Shown piece after piece: positions 1 through 10,536 of a stretch of DNA of 64,000 nucleotides. Source of the DNA: Bretschneidera sinensis (Eukaryota > Streptophyta > Magnoliopsida > Brassicales > Akaniaceae); NCBI GenBank assembly GCA_023935145.1, contig CM043705.1, positions 23,235,290-23,299,289 on the forward strand. The letters run 5' to 3'. Position 1 is the first letter of the stretch. Each line of letters starts with the position of its first letter. The notes under the pieces were generated by a model. That model ran no database searches, was not told where the DNA came from, and saw only the letters and a list, made by a program, of their open reading frames with translations. The translations under genes and the position numbers were made by a program.

Positions 1-116
1 GATGAGCCCACCACTCCCTTCCCCCGTGAATCCGGATCCATAGGTTTGGTGGACCTTGGTCTTGTCGGCGCATTTGGTCCCCCGGTTGTGTATTTTACAC
101 GGATTCGATTGGACAT
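1..116 (-). pseudogene. N-terminus of extra ORF downstream of copia pol (copy 1), cut by window edge
   Basis: An ATG at 116 opens a frame that stays open to the window edge (about 38 codons), beginning MSNRIRVKYTTGG. It is basic and Pro/Arg/Ser-rich. The equivalent position in copy 2 (ATG at 21778) begins MSERI followed by a stop and then a similar Arg/Ser/Lys/Pro stretch, so this is the same ORF. In copy 2 the downstream part resembles the domain called putative plant transposon protein. It occupies the position where Sireviruses carry an env-like ORF. The function is unknown. Confidence 0.55.
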
Positions 117-348
117 TTTTGGGAAAAAAATGGGTTTTTGGGAAAAAGAATTCTTGGTGAAAAAGGGAGATTTCAACCGTAGAAAGTTGAAAAAAATGTT
201 TTGGATGATTAGATCGATGTGTTTAGGTGTTGTTTGGATGGTTTTTGGATTAAAATGGTGAAATTTTCTATAGAGAGAAAGCTAGGTTTTTCGAAAAAGG
301 CATAAAAATCTGGAAAAAAAAATGAATAGTCTATATATAGAATCGTGA

Positions 349-687
349 TACCAGTCGACTGGGTAAGGATACCAGTCGACTGGGTCTTTTTGAAAAGATG
401 AACATTTTTCATACCAGCCGACTGGGACAGTGTACCAGTCGACTTGGTAAATGGGCAGTAAGATACCAGTCGACTAGGTAGTTTTTACCAGTTGACTGGA
501 TGATAACTGAATTTCAAAAAATTGGCTCTAAACAAGGTCTTGATGTACCAGTGGACTGGCTAACACTTACCAGTCGACTGGAAGAAGTGGCAGTGACTTA
601 CCAGTTGACTGGATAAAACTTACCAGTCGACTGGAAAAATGGGCAATGGCTTACCAGTCGATTAGAACAGATTTACCAGTCTACTGG
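349..687. repeat. Cluster of about 12 CCAGTCGACTGG palindromes (copy 1, 3' untranslated region)
   Basis: Roughly twelve exact or one- to three-mismatch copies of the 12-bp palindrome CCAGTCGACTGG (core SalI site GTCGAC), usually preceded by TA or A, are spaced about 10-60 bases apart between pol and the extra ORF. Variants such as CCAGTTGACTGG and CCAGTCTACTGG occur. The same motif is clustered in this element's LTR (6743-6917) and in the related copy 2. Confidence 0.9.
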
Positions 688-827
688 ACCCTTAAGAAAA
701 TTTCTAGTCTTGAGTCGTACCACGAAATTTGTTTATCTATGATATCTTTGAGTGAGGGAGATATTTAAACAAGAATTAATACTATTTCACTAGATGTCAA
801 ATATACAAATGATGAATGAAGGAGTAA

Positions 828-3800
828 TCAGACATTCAGTTTATCATAATCCAGCAATACCATTAACATTCTAATCTTACAAAAACTAGCTTCACTTAGA
901 GGTTTTGTAAGAATGTCAGCTATTTGATATTCTGAAGGTATGAATTCTAGTTTTATATCACCTTTTTTAGCATGGTTTCTTAAGAAATGATGTCTTATTT
1001 CTATGTGTTTAGTTCTAGAGTGCTAAATAGGGTTATTAGTTAGGTTGATAGCACTAGTGTTATCACAAAATATCGGAATGCCTTTTAGGTTCATGCCATA
1101 GTCTTATAGTTGTTGTTTCATCAATAACACTTGGGCACAACAACTTTCTACTGCTACATATTCCGTTTCAGCGGTTGATAGTGCAACAAAATTTTGTTTC
1201 TTGAAAAACCAAGAGGTTAACATTGCACCTAAGAATTGGCATGTTCCATTTGTGCTTTTTCTATCTAACCTACATCTTGCAAAATTAGCATATGAATATC
1301 CTACAAGCTCAAAAGATGAATCTCTAGAGTACCATAATCCTATAGTTTGGGTTCCTTGTAGATATCTAAGATTCTTTTTACTACAACTACATGTGATTCA
1401 TTAGGATTAGCCTGAAATCTAGCACACATGCATACACTGAACATTATATCAGGTCTACTTGTAGTTAAATAAAGTAAAGTACCTATCATGCTTCTATAAT
1501 ATTTAGTATCTACAGATTTACCTCCTTCATCAAGATCAAGTTTTGTAGTTGTGCTCATAGGAGTTCCAAGTGGCTTGGAGCTTTCCATCCCGAACCTCTT
1601 TAGTATATCCTTAATGTACTTTGATTGATTGATGAAGATGCCTCCTTTTAGTTGTTTGATTTGAATTCTAAGGAAGTAGGTGAGCTCTCTTATCATGCTC
1701 ATTTCAAATTCACCTTGCAAGCACTTTGCAAACTCTTGACATATAGATTCATTAGTAGTACCAAATATAATATCATCAACATATATTTAGACTATCAAAG
1801 TGTCATTTTTGTGAGTTTTTGTGAAGAGAGTTGTGTCTATTCTACCTCTTAAAATTTACCCTTGGAGCTTGCATTAACCCATATAGAGCCTTAGAAAGCT
1901 TGTAGACATGATTTGGAAGGCTAGGATTTTCAAATCCAAGAGGTTGCTCAACATAAACCTCTCTTCTATAAAGCCATTTAAAAATGAACTTTTTACATCC
2001 ATTTGAAATAGCTTGAACTTATTAAAGCATGCAAAGGCTAATAACATTCGAATAGCTTCTAATCTAGCTACGGGAGTATAGGTCTCATCAAAGTCTATTC
2101 CTTCTTCTTGATTATATCCCTTAGCAACTAGTCTAGCCTTGTTTCTAGTTACTATTCTATTTTCATCCATCTTATTTCTATATACCCATTTAGTTCCAAT
2201 TATTGAATGATTCTTAGGTATTAGAACTAGATTCCAAACATTGTTTCTCTCAAATCGATTTATTTCTTCTTGCATTGCAATTATCCAATCATTATCTTTT
2301 TCAGCTTCAATAAATGTCTTAGGTTCTATTTAAGACAAATAAGCTACATAATTGCAAATATTTCTAATAGAGGAACGAGTTCTTACCCCTTGTGAAAGAT
2401 CACCAATCACTTGATCAATCGGGTGATAATTTACATACCTCTAATCTTTAGGAAGACTATCCTCTTGTTGGTTTGTAGATGGTTGGTCCAAATTGTGAGT
2501 TTCCATCTCTTCATTTGCTTGAGGTGGACTCTCCTTTGGGTCAACAATGGGAGTAGGAGTTTCCGTTCTTAGAATAAAATCTGCATCATCATTAAAGGAA
2601 ACTTCTCTACTACTAATTGAGTTAGATTCATCAAGAGTTACGTGTATAGATTCTTCTACCACTAGAGTTCTTTTGTTGAAAACTCTATAAGCCTTACTAG
2701 ATGTTGAATATCCTAAAAATATCCCTTCATCGGTCTTAGAGTCCAATTTACCCAGGTTAGTTTTATTGTTATTTAGGATGAAGCATTTGCAACCAAATGT
2801 ACGAAAATAGGAGATATTAGGCTTTCTACCTTTCCATAGTTCATATGAAGTTTTATCAAGCATAGGTCTAATTAAAATTCTATTTAAGATATAGCAAAAA
2901 GTGTTCACGGCTTCAGCCCAGAAGTATTTTGGTAAACTATTTTCACAAAGCATTGTTCTTGAAAATTCTTCTAGAACTCTATTTTTTTCTCTCAACAACT
3001 CTATTTTGTTGAGGAGTTCTAGGAGCTGAAAAATTGTGATCAATTCCATTTTCATCACAAAATCTTAAAAAACTTTGATTTTCAAATTCTTTTCCATAAT
3101 CACTTCTAACGCTTGAAATACAAATTCCTTTTTCATTTTGAACCTTTTTGCAAAAATTTTCAAATCCTTTGAAAGCTTCATCCTTGTAAGCAATAAAAAT
3201 AACAAAGGTATATCTTGAATAGTCATCAACAATAACAAGAGCATATTGATGGCCACCTAGACTAATGGTACTAATTGGACCAAATAAGTCCATATGCAAA
3301 AGTTCCAAAAGTCTAGTAGTTGAAACTACATTATTTGATTTAAAAGGAATCCTAGTTTGTTTTCCCATTTGACAAGTATCACATACTTTGTCTTTTTCAA
3401 AATTGATTTTGGAAAGTCCAATGACTAAATCTTTTCTTGAGATGATTTTCAGCAAGTTCATGTTCACATGACCAAGCCTTCTATGCCATAGCCATGGATT
3501 TTCACTAAATGCAGGAAAACATTTTTCATTTTCAGAATGCAAGGATTTCAAGTCAACTATATAGACATTTTCATGTCTATGGCCAACAAATTTAATCTTG
3601 TTGCTCTTGATGTCTATAACTAGACAATGAGAGGTCTCAAATGTGACTTTGTTCTCTTTGTCACAAAGTTGACTAATACTTAGTAAATTTGGCTTAAGGC
3701 ATTGTACTAGCAATACATTATCTATAGTTGAGAAATCATTACCAACTTTTCCATGCCCGATGATCTTTATTTTTGTGTTGTCTCCAATGGTGACAAGTCC

Positions 3801-3911
3801 ACCATTTCTTAGAGTTAGCTCCTTGAATACACTTTTATCATCGGTCATGTGCTTTGAGCATCCACTATCAAGGTACCAATAGTTACCTTTCTCCTTGGTG
3901 TGGAGACATAT
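828..3911 (-). pseudogene. copia pol: protease, integrase, reverse transcriptase, RNase H (copy 1)
   Basis: Continuation of gag in the same frame, with no programmed boundary visible. Protease shows a D-S-G-C-S-K-H-M active site near 3866. Integrase follows with an H-H-C-C zinc region (LGHVNMNLL ... CDTCQMGK) around 3360-3500 and D, D and E core residues in HMDLFGP, SDYGKEF and RVVERK (about 2980-3300). A frameshift near 3000 enters the frame of the integrase C-terminus. Reverse transcriptase has KWVYRNK, LVAKGYNQ, FQMDV and the catalytic YVDD (1772-1783), with a local frameshift near 1950. RNase H is degraded but includes YYRSMIGTLLYLT, RPDI and, at the end, ADILTKPL. The stop is at 828-830. 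Several in-frame stops make it inactive. Confidence 0.88.
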
Positions 3912-5967
3912 CTACATCACACAAGGATATACGATCGCACTTTTAGGTACCCAAAATTTCTTGGGTCCTTTGGGGCTAGTCCTAGAAAACACGGTTCCTT
4001 TTGGGACCCATACTTTCTTAACAGTATATGGTGATCTATAGACATGTTGATGATGCATAATCCTAGGATAATAATTATTGAAATTTCTAGGATTTCTTAG
4101 TTGTTCATATCTATAATTCTTAGGATAGGAGTTCCTAGGATACATGTTTCTATTGTGAGGAAAATGAATATACATGTCATTTCCAGAAAATGTATGATGA
4201 TGATTTCTAGGATACATGATTGCATTCTTATGAATATGCATATTATTTCTAGAATAACCGTGATGATAGTTCCTAGGATGTGCATGTGCAGTGTGCAAGT
4301 TTTGATTATACATATTATTCCTAGAATGCACATAATATTTATTTCTAGAATATGTATAAGCATTTCTTGAATGAGCATACATATAAGTATAAGTATTTCT
4401 AGGATGCTTCATTCTTGTATTTTCATTAGAATTAGTTTTTCTAGACCTACTAGCATTCATTGAGGGAATGCTTTTGACCTTGCTAGTGGTCTTAGAAGTA
4501 GAGGCTTCATTCACATAAAAAGCTTTCATGAATAAGCTCTCTTTTGATTTTTGCTTGCCTAATGGAGAGTATCTTAACCCGGATTTTCCTCCACTTACCC
4601 TTTGGCAAGAAAGCACTTCATCAAGCTTTTTTTTTCCAAGCATGAGTCTAGCTATTGTGCCATTTAATTCTAATATATTATTCTTTAAGATTTCATTTTC
4701 ATTTTTTAGGAAATCTTGAGAAGCATCATAAAGCAGTGATGATAGTTTATCTTTTTCTTCTCTAAGGCTTATCATTTCTTTAGAAAGAGATGATACCTCT
4801 TTCTTAAGAGTTGAGTTTCTAGAATCGAATTTCTTCAATTCATCATGCATTTCATTTATTACTTCTAGCAGTTCTTCACTACTACTCACAATATTATTCT
4901 TAGAAGAACGAGAAGATGATACCTAATTATCATCGTCGATTGCCATGAGACATAGGTTGGCAATTTCCTCATATCCGATTTCTTTATCCGAGGATTCTTC
5001 TTCTTCTTCGTCATCACTCCAAGTGGTTGCTATCATGGCTTTCTTCTTGAAGCTCTTATATGGTTTGTTTGAAACTGTACAGTCAGCCCTAATGTGACCG
5101 GGCTTCTTGCAGCCATAACACATAAGTGGTTCCCTTTTAGAGTTGGGATCCTTTGTGTAAGGCTTCTTGCTTTTCTTCAAGAACCTATGAAACTGTTTGG
5201 TGATTAAGGCCATTTCACCATCTTCTTCACTGCTCTCAACCTCTTCTTCGTTACTCGTAGAGGCTTTGAGAGTGATCACTTTTTTCTTTTCTTATCATCA
5301 TTGACAATGAGATTCATTTCTTCCATTTCATATGTCAATAATGACCCAAGAAGTGTCTCAACATCAAGTTTGTTGAGATCTTTGGCCTCAATGATGGCTG
5401 TCTTTTTTGCTTTCCAAGTGGGTGGCAAAGATCTCAAGATTTTTCTTGTTAGTTCAAACTCCTCAATGTTCCTACCAAGAAGCTTCAAACCATTTACAAT
5501 AGTTGTGAACAGTGCATTTGTGAAATTGTTTCGTTAGAAGACATCTTAAAAGATTCATATTCAGAAACTAGCATATTGATTTTTGATTTTTTAACCTCAC
5601 TTGTTCCTTCATATGTAACTTGCAATTTATCCCATATCTCCTTAGCCGAAACACATACAGAGATTTTATTGTATTCAGATATATCTAAAGCACAATGTAA
5701 AAGGCTTGTGGCTCTACTATTGAGAGACATCATTCTACAATCCTCATCATTGTACTCAGTTTTGAGTTTAGGCATTGTATGATTGATTTCTCCAATAGTT
5801 ATTTCCTTTGATGGAATTCTAGGTCTTTCTTCAATGACTCTCCACAGATTATAATCTTGTCCTTCGACAAATATTTTCATTCTGTTTTTCCAATAGTTAT
5901 AGTTGGAGCCATTGAACAAATGAGGCCTAGTATAAGAGTGTCCCTCAGAATAGCTATTTACTGCCAT
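3912..5967 (-). pseudogene. copia gag (Sirevirus type), copy 1
   Basis: Starts at the ATG at 5967 (MAVNSYSEGHSYTRPHLFNG), 42 bases downstream of the primer site. The N-terminal part (5494-5967) carries a UBN2/retrotransposon gag region. A CCHC zinc knuckle, CYGCKKPGHIRADC, lies at 5079-5120. A charged coiled-coil stretch follows near 4620-4889, then a His/Tyr/Arg/Asn repeat region (4090-4440), then VKKVWVPKG just before protease. Frame changes occur near 5490 and 5280, and stops at about 4923 and 3912. The late gag frame is the same as the protease frame, so the ancestral element probably had one gag-pol ORF. Confidence 0.85.
4090..4440 (-). repeat. Degenerate repeat in gag encoding His/Tyr-(Pro/Ser)-Arg-Asn units
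   Basis: On the minus strand this stretch codes for repeated short units of the form H/Y-P/S-R-N separated by His, Tyr, Met and Asn residues (for example MYPRN, HSRNN, HPRNY). At DNA level the plus strand shows the recurring core TTCTAGGAT or TTCCTAGGAT every few tens of bases. The same region exists in copy 2 at 25690-26040 with a different unit order. Confidence 0.75.
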
Positions 5968-6008
5968 CAGATCAACTCAAGGGTATTAAGCCTAAAATTG
6001 AGAACGAG

Positions 6009-6020
6009 GCTCTGATACCA
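6009..6020 (-). other. Primer-binding site, initiator-Met tRNA type
   Basis: The minus strand reads TGGTATCAGAGC, the complement of the 3' end of plant initiator Met tRNA. It lies two bases from the inner end of the 5' LTR, as expected for a copia element, and fixes the element's orientation. Confidence 0.92.
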
Positions 6021-6157
6021 ATTGTAGATTGAGGTTTCAACCCAAGAGAGGGGGTGAATTGGGTTTTTAAAAACTTTCGCAAAATAAATACAAGTTTATA
6101 AAAACATATAACCAACAAGAAATTAAACAAGTAATGTGCTATAAATAAAGAGTTTAA

Positions 6158-6335
6158 GGAGTAGAGAATGCAAACTCAGTTTATAGTGGTTCTGCAATAT
6201 CGGATTCATTGCGACCCTACGTCCACTCTCTTCAAGGAATCTCCTTGGAGTAGAGAATGCAAACTCAGTTTATAGTGGTTCTGCAATATCGGATTCGTTG
6301 CGACCCTACGTCCACTCTCTTCAAGGAACCTCCTT
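6158..6335. repeat. 89-bp tandem duplication within LTR
   Basis: Two head-to-tail copies, 6158-6246 and 6247-6335, starting GGAGTAGAGAATGC, differ at about two positions (ATTCATT/ATTCGTT and GAATCT/GAACCT). Copy 2 LTRs have a single copy of this segment. Confidence 0.9.
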
Positions 6336-6742
6336 GAAGTAATCCACTAAGAAACTTAGTCGTACAACTTCACCGGTGTTGTACAAACCTTACAATCCCT
6401 TCCTCTCGGAAGTAATTCCTCTCGAAAGTAATCCCTTTACAATAAATGCTGTAAAGTAAATAGTAGAGAGACAAAAAATGAAAGCTTATACAATTGAATA
6501 ATGTCTCTCTTTCAAAATAAAGCTTGAAGAATGGCTCAGCAAGAATATTCCAAAGCTTTTTGTGTTTCAAAAAGTAAATGACTTGATTGTGTGTGTTCTT
6601 CTCTTTTTGAATATCTCCAGCACTCTATTGAATGCTTAATAGAGTGAGTTTATATTATAACCATGAATTAATATGGTCGTTAGACTTTAATTTGAATTGA
6701 AAAAGCTCAAATTTCGAGTCCCAACGGTCATATTTTTTGAAC

Positions 6743-6917
6743 TACTAGTCGACTGGGTCTTGATACCAGTCGACTGGGTCCTCTTAAAAATTCTCATTTT
6801 TAAGGCTTCTGAGTTACCAGTCGACTAGGGACTGTCTGTCCATTTTACCAGTCGATTAGTATGAATCATCTAGTCGACTGGTACCAGTCGACTGGTATAT
6901 GTACCCAGTCGACTGGG
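6743..6917. repeat. Cluster of about 7 CCAGTCGACTGG palindromes in 5' LTR (copy 1)
   Basis: Seven copies or near-copies of the 12-bp palindrome, including variants CTAGTCGACTGG and CCAGTCGATTAG. Two are almost adjacent near 6869-6895. This is the same motif as at 349-687. Confidence 0.9.
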
Positions 6918-7242
6918 TTGTCTTCCAACCCAGTTTTTCTATTTGAAAAAAAAGTGTTTAACTTAGAACCGTTTATTTAAAAAGTCCTGTTTAAAAAACA
7001 TTTTATGTGCGAGCCATCAGACAAGCTTTTCAATGTACAAGTGAGACTTACAATTTGTTTTAATACCTTAGTCCTATACTAGTTCTTCCGTCTTCACTTG
7101 AAAGTTTTGATTCTGTTTTGAGTTCTTACACCTTGATCCTTGGTTGAATGCTTTTGCTCCTTACTACACTTAGATTGCACTGTTAGTATAATAACAGTTG
7201 TGTTTTGTCATCATTAAAATACAGGTGAGGGTCAACAGCAGC

Positions 7243-8900
7243 AACTATCTCAGGTAATGTCTTACTCTCTCCCAGATAAGCATAAGTTAAATGATTTGGC
7301 AACTGCTACAATTCTAATTTTGTTGTCTGGACAATAGAAGGGAGAAGAGTAGTATTAGTAGGCACATAAGGTTCAAATGGAGGGTTGTACTTACTTAGAT
7401 ATTTTGGATAGGTCTCAAGGAGGTGCTCAGTTTCAATGATGTTGTCAGTAACATCTTCAAATTTTGGCTCAATATTTGATCCTTTGAAACAATGGGTGAG
7501 GGTGGTCTCTAATGGATCAATGTGATGGACATGAAAAACTTGCTCAATAAAACCTTGCTTTCGTTCACTTAGCTCCTTAACCAATTGCCCCACTTGTACT
7601 TCTAGTCTTTGAATGGCTTGCTTATGCTTTGCAATGGTTTCCCTTTGATCAGTCTAGAATTGTCTTTCCTCTGCCATGAACTATTCTTGTGAAGTCATCA
7701 ACTGCCTCATAAGACTCTCTAGGTCATTTATTTTTGATTCCGAAACTGTTTGGGTTGCTGGTGGGGAGTTCCTTTGCTGTCATTGAAGGTTCAAGGCATT
7801 TAGATTATTGCTCCATGAGTGATTCTGTCATCCAGGATTGTAGGTATTTGCATATGCATTGTTTGGTCCCATATAGTTTGCTTGCTCGGGATCTGTAGAT
7901 GAATATAAATGGTAAGTCTCAGTAATGTGATCAAATTGAGAACATAAAGCACATACTTAGCGTTGTGTGGCTTGTGGATGAGGATGGATGTTTTGAGCAG
8001 TCATGGCTTTTATAAGCATATCTAGCTTCATCTCCATAGCAGCCATCTGATTTAAAGATCCACCATTTAAGGTTACCTCATACATACCCTTGCTTTTAAC
8101 TCCTTGTCTACCTCTCGAGGAGAATTGCTGGGTGTGCTCACTTAAGATCTCAAAAAGCTCCATGGCTTCTTCATTGCTCCTTTCCATCAGCACACCTCCA
8201 CAACCTGAATCAACTATACCTCTATTCATGTCATTTAGACCTTCATAAAAGGCTAGTACCTGCTCATCTTGAGGTAGATTGTGATGTGGGCATTTGAGTA
8301 TCAGCTCGTTGAAGTGTCCCCATGCTTCAAAGAAAAGGTCTCCATCATTCTGTTGGAAAGATTGAATCTCCTTCATCATTTGTCTTGTCTTTTGAGCTGG
8401 GGAAAACTTCCTTAGGAACTTATAGGCCAACTTTTCCCAAGTATGGATTGAAACTATAGGGAATGAATTATACCACAATTTAGCATTATCTCTTAATGAA
8501 AAAGGGAAAAGAATTAACTTGATTCCCTATTGATTTAGGTCCTAGATGTGCTAGAACTTGCAGAGATCAAAGAATTCCCAAAGGTGCAAGTATGGATCCT
8601 CTGCAGGTGTACCCCTAAAATGACTTAAGGCATTGAGTATCTATAGGGATATGTAATAATTTCCTTCTGCCTCAGGTTGGTGAGCGATGCATGAGGGCTG
8701 GTCGAAGTTCCGTGGAATGAAGGATTGCTTTATAGGTCTTCGCTCAGGTGGTTATTGGTTTTCAAACTGTTCGGCCATTTTTGTATCTCCCTTGAATTTT
8801 TCTTCCTCCTCCTCAATGTTGTCTCTAGGCCTCTGTTGAATGGTCCGCTCAAGCTCTGGATCGAGTGGAACGATGGTAGAGTTCCTAGATCGAAGCCCTT
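7243..8900 (-). pseudogene. Ty3/gypsy gag and start of pol linker
   Basis: The clearest block is 7957-8478, which encodes the retrotransposon gag domain (LWYNSFP, WEKLAYKFLRKFSP, FFEAWGHFNELILKCPHH, LPQDEQVLAFYEGL). Upstream, in another frame, are RPRDNIEEEEKFKGD-like residues and a PRNFDQPSCI segment. Downstream is a degraded zinc knuckle (CALCSQFDHITETY, last Cys replaced by Tyr). At 7306-7593 a C-terminal stretch ends PSIVQTTKLEL, a stop, then the pol linker. Several stops and frame changes are present. The family's gag binds element RNA and forms particles; this copy could not make an intact one. Confidence 0.8.
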
Positions 8901-8970
8901 GCATGAATCAGCTGGAAGACTTTGGTGCAGCAGCTTCAGTACTGCTGCTCGGGTAGTCTCTGGACTATTT

Positions 8971-9047
8971 GCGCTCAAGCGCACAAGGTACTGCACTCGA
9001 TCACAATAGTGTGCTCGATCTCACTTGAGCTTGCACTCGATCGCAAG
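8971..9047. repeat. Palindrome cluster in leader of gypsy element (TGCACTCGATCGCA type)
   Basis: Contains GCGCTCAAGCGC, TGCACTCGATCACA, GTGCTCGATCTCAC, CTTGAGC and TGCACTCGATCGCA, mostly variants of one near-palindromic GC-rich motif centred on CGATCG. The same family of motifs recurs in this element's LTR at 10279-10352. Confidence 0.75.
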
Positions 9048-9210
9048 CCCTGTAACACCACTGCTGCAGACTTGAAACAGAAGAAAACAGAAAACGAAAA
9101 GAAGAAAAATTAGGTTTTTGATAAAGAAAATATAAACAGAACAGAGTAACGAAATAAAATAAAATAAAATAAAACTAATGAAAATAATTCCAAAAAAAAA
9201 TTTAGCGCAA

Positions 9211-9228
9211 TCCCTAGCAACGGCGCCA
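9211..9228 (-). other. Primer-binding site, Asp-tRNA type
   Basis: The minus strand reads TGGCGCCGTTGCTAGGGA, close to the TGGCGCCGTTGCCGGGGA site complementary to tRNA-Asp used by Athila/Tat gypsy elements. It begins six bases inside the LTR end. Confidence 0.9.
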
Positions 9229-10172
9229 AAAATTTGTTGTGCGATTATCTACCTAAATAAATAAGCAAATAATCGAACTTGTTTTACTTGCAAGTGCACA
9301 AAGTCAACTTAGTAGTATAGTGTGCGAATGCAAGATCATCTCCACAGGGATTAGTAAATTTTGATTTACAATTAGTTTCGCAATAATAAAATAAAAATAA
9401 GAGAAATAAATATTGAGTTGGAATTTAATAAAAATAAAGGTGTAGGGACTTGATATCCACCACTAATCATGTTACCACAACAAAACAGTATGCCAATGCT
9501 TTACTTATGTCATGAATACCTAATGGTTGTCAACCTAAGGGCATGGTATCTTCTCCTTAACCTATTGATTTCCCTAAACAACGAGTTAGACATGGTATCT
9601 ACTTTAACTCTTTTCTTTCTTAAGGAATTCAACATGGTGTATACAGAATTGTTCCTTAAGAGAACATAAGATCTGTGGAAATCGACAACCACACGAGACC
9701 TAGGGCATGGTATCTACTCCCGGTTTCCCATGTTGATTAACCCAAGAATCTGACATGGATATCTTTTGTTACTATTGTTGAACCCAGGACTCGATCATCT
9801 AAATTGATTCAACTAACTAATCGCTACCACATGCATATGTTGATCAGCAAACACATATGAGGAATTTAAATAAAAACAGACATTAATCAAGTTAAGCATC
9901 ATAACACAAATATCGCAAAGGCACCAATACTGAATTATTGAGTAAACATAATTAGGGCTATAACCAAGCCTTTACTATAAAATTAGTTACACATAGTTGT
10001 GATGCTAAACAACATCATAAAATAAAATACAAAGGAAAGAAGAAACCCAAAAACGCTATGGAGAAGAGTCATCAATTCGTCTCCACAATCTCTCCTCATG
10101 GCTCGTCCGGCCTCCTGCCTCCCTGAACAAAAACTAACTAAAAGGGAGATATTGTTTCTGTGCTTTACAAGT

Positions 10173-10182
10173 CTATTTATAG
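10173..10182 (-). promoter_or_regulatory. TATA-like box in gypsy LTR
   Basis: CTATAAATAG on the minus strand inside the LTR, at a plausible distance upstream of a transcription start. Assigned by motif only. Confidence 0.55.
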
Positions 10183-10278
10183 GGTTCTAAGGACACTTGG
10201 AAATCCTAATTTCCAAAACAGGTCTCTAACCCTACTTTCCAAAATAGGAATTGCCGTTTTGATGTTTTATTGATGTGT

Positions 10279-10352
10279 GTGCGCTCGATCGCATGAGTTT
10301 GCACTTGAGCCTTCTCCTTGTGCGCACGAGTGCTTGTGCACTCGATCGCACT
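10279..10352. repeat. Palindrome cluster in gypsy LTR (CGATCG core)
   Basis: Contains TGCGCTCGATCGCA, TTGCACTTGAGC, TGTGCGCACGAGTGC and TGCACTCGATCGCA. These match the cluster in the leader at 8971-9047 of the same element. Confidence 0.8.
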
Positions 10353-10536
10353 CTTCTGCAGCTTCCAGTTCCAGTTTTGCTCTTTGAGTTCCAAAATGCT
10401 TCATTTCTTCCAAAAACCTATAAAAACATAGAAAACACAAAAAGGAAGTAAAATGGAATAAAATATGCAAACTAAGAGCTTAACAAATGTAAATTAAGGG
10501 CCTTAAATATTAATATTTAAGCACTTATCATATAAG

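Larger units (their letters stand above)
1..7237 (-). mobile_element. Sirevirus-like Ty1/copia retrotransposon, copy 1 (3' end beyond window)
   Basis: Read on the minus strand, the order is 5' LTR (6023-7237), iMet primer site, gag-pol, palindrome-rich 3' untranslated DNA, then the start of an extra ORF that leaves the window at base 1. The 1.2 kb LTR, TGGTATCAGAGC primer site, long gag with a central coiled-coil region, and extra ORF after pol fit the Sirevirus (SIRE) lineage of Ty1/copia. The 3' LTR is not in the window. The copy is nested in a gypsy element: sequence right of 7237 reads as gypsy gag/pol on the same strand. It is closely related to the copy at 18556-33378. Stops and frameshifts make it non-autonomous. 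Confidence 0.9.
6023..7237 (-). repeat. 5' LTR of copia copy 1 (1215 bp)
   Basis: The plus strand begins TGTAGATTGAGG and ends GGGTCAACA, so the LTR has TG...CA ends. The outer end matches the LTR ends of copy 2 (GGGTCAACA at 19777 and 33378). It contains an 89-bp tandem duplication (6158-6335) and a palindrome cluster (6743-6917). The five bases outside it (7238-7242, GCAGC) would be the target duplication, but the partner is outside the window. Confidence 0.9.
7238..10530 (-). mobile_element. Athila/Tat-like Ty3/gypsy element, 5' part only
   Basis: Minus-strand order is LTR (9235-10530), Asp-tRNA primer site (9211-9228), leader with palindromes, gag, and a short stretch leading into pol. 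Sequence just right of the copia insertion reads LPNHLTYAYLGESKTLPEIV, typical of the linker ahead of gypsy reverse transcriptase. The rest of the element must lie left of the copia insertion, outside the window. A protease could not be found between gag and this linker, so an internal deletion is possible. The element itself interrupts a plus-strand gypsy reverse transcriptase at 10530/10531. Confidence 0.85.
9235..10530 (-). repeat. 5' LTR of the Athila/Tat-like element (1296 bp)
   Basis: The plus strand starts TGTTGTGCGATTATC and ends GCACTTATCA, so on the sense strand it runs TGATAAGTGC to ACAACA. A TATA-like box is at 10173-10182 (minus CTATAAATAG), followed by the usual short leader. 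Palindromes lie at 10279-10352. The partner LTR is not in the window. Confidence 0.87.

Noticed and set aside
46..261. Plus-strand 71-codon frame near the left edge
   Set aside because: It is antisense to the start of the extra ORF of copia copy 1 and uses a TTG start. The minus-strand frame is supported by the second copy.
349..687. Regularly recurring palindromes suggesting a CRISPR-like array
   Set aside because: Spacing is irregular, units are only 12 bp and degenerate, there are no cas genes, and the DNA is plant nuclear retrotransposon sequence.
4101..4370. Plus-strand Ile/Met/Arg-rich frame
   Set aside because: Antisense shadow of the gag repeat region.
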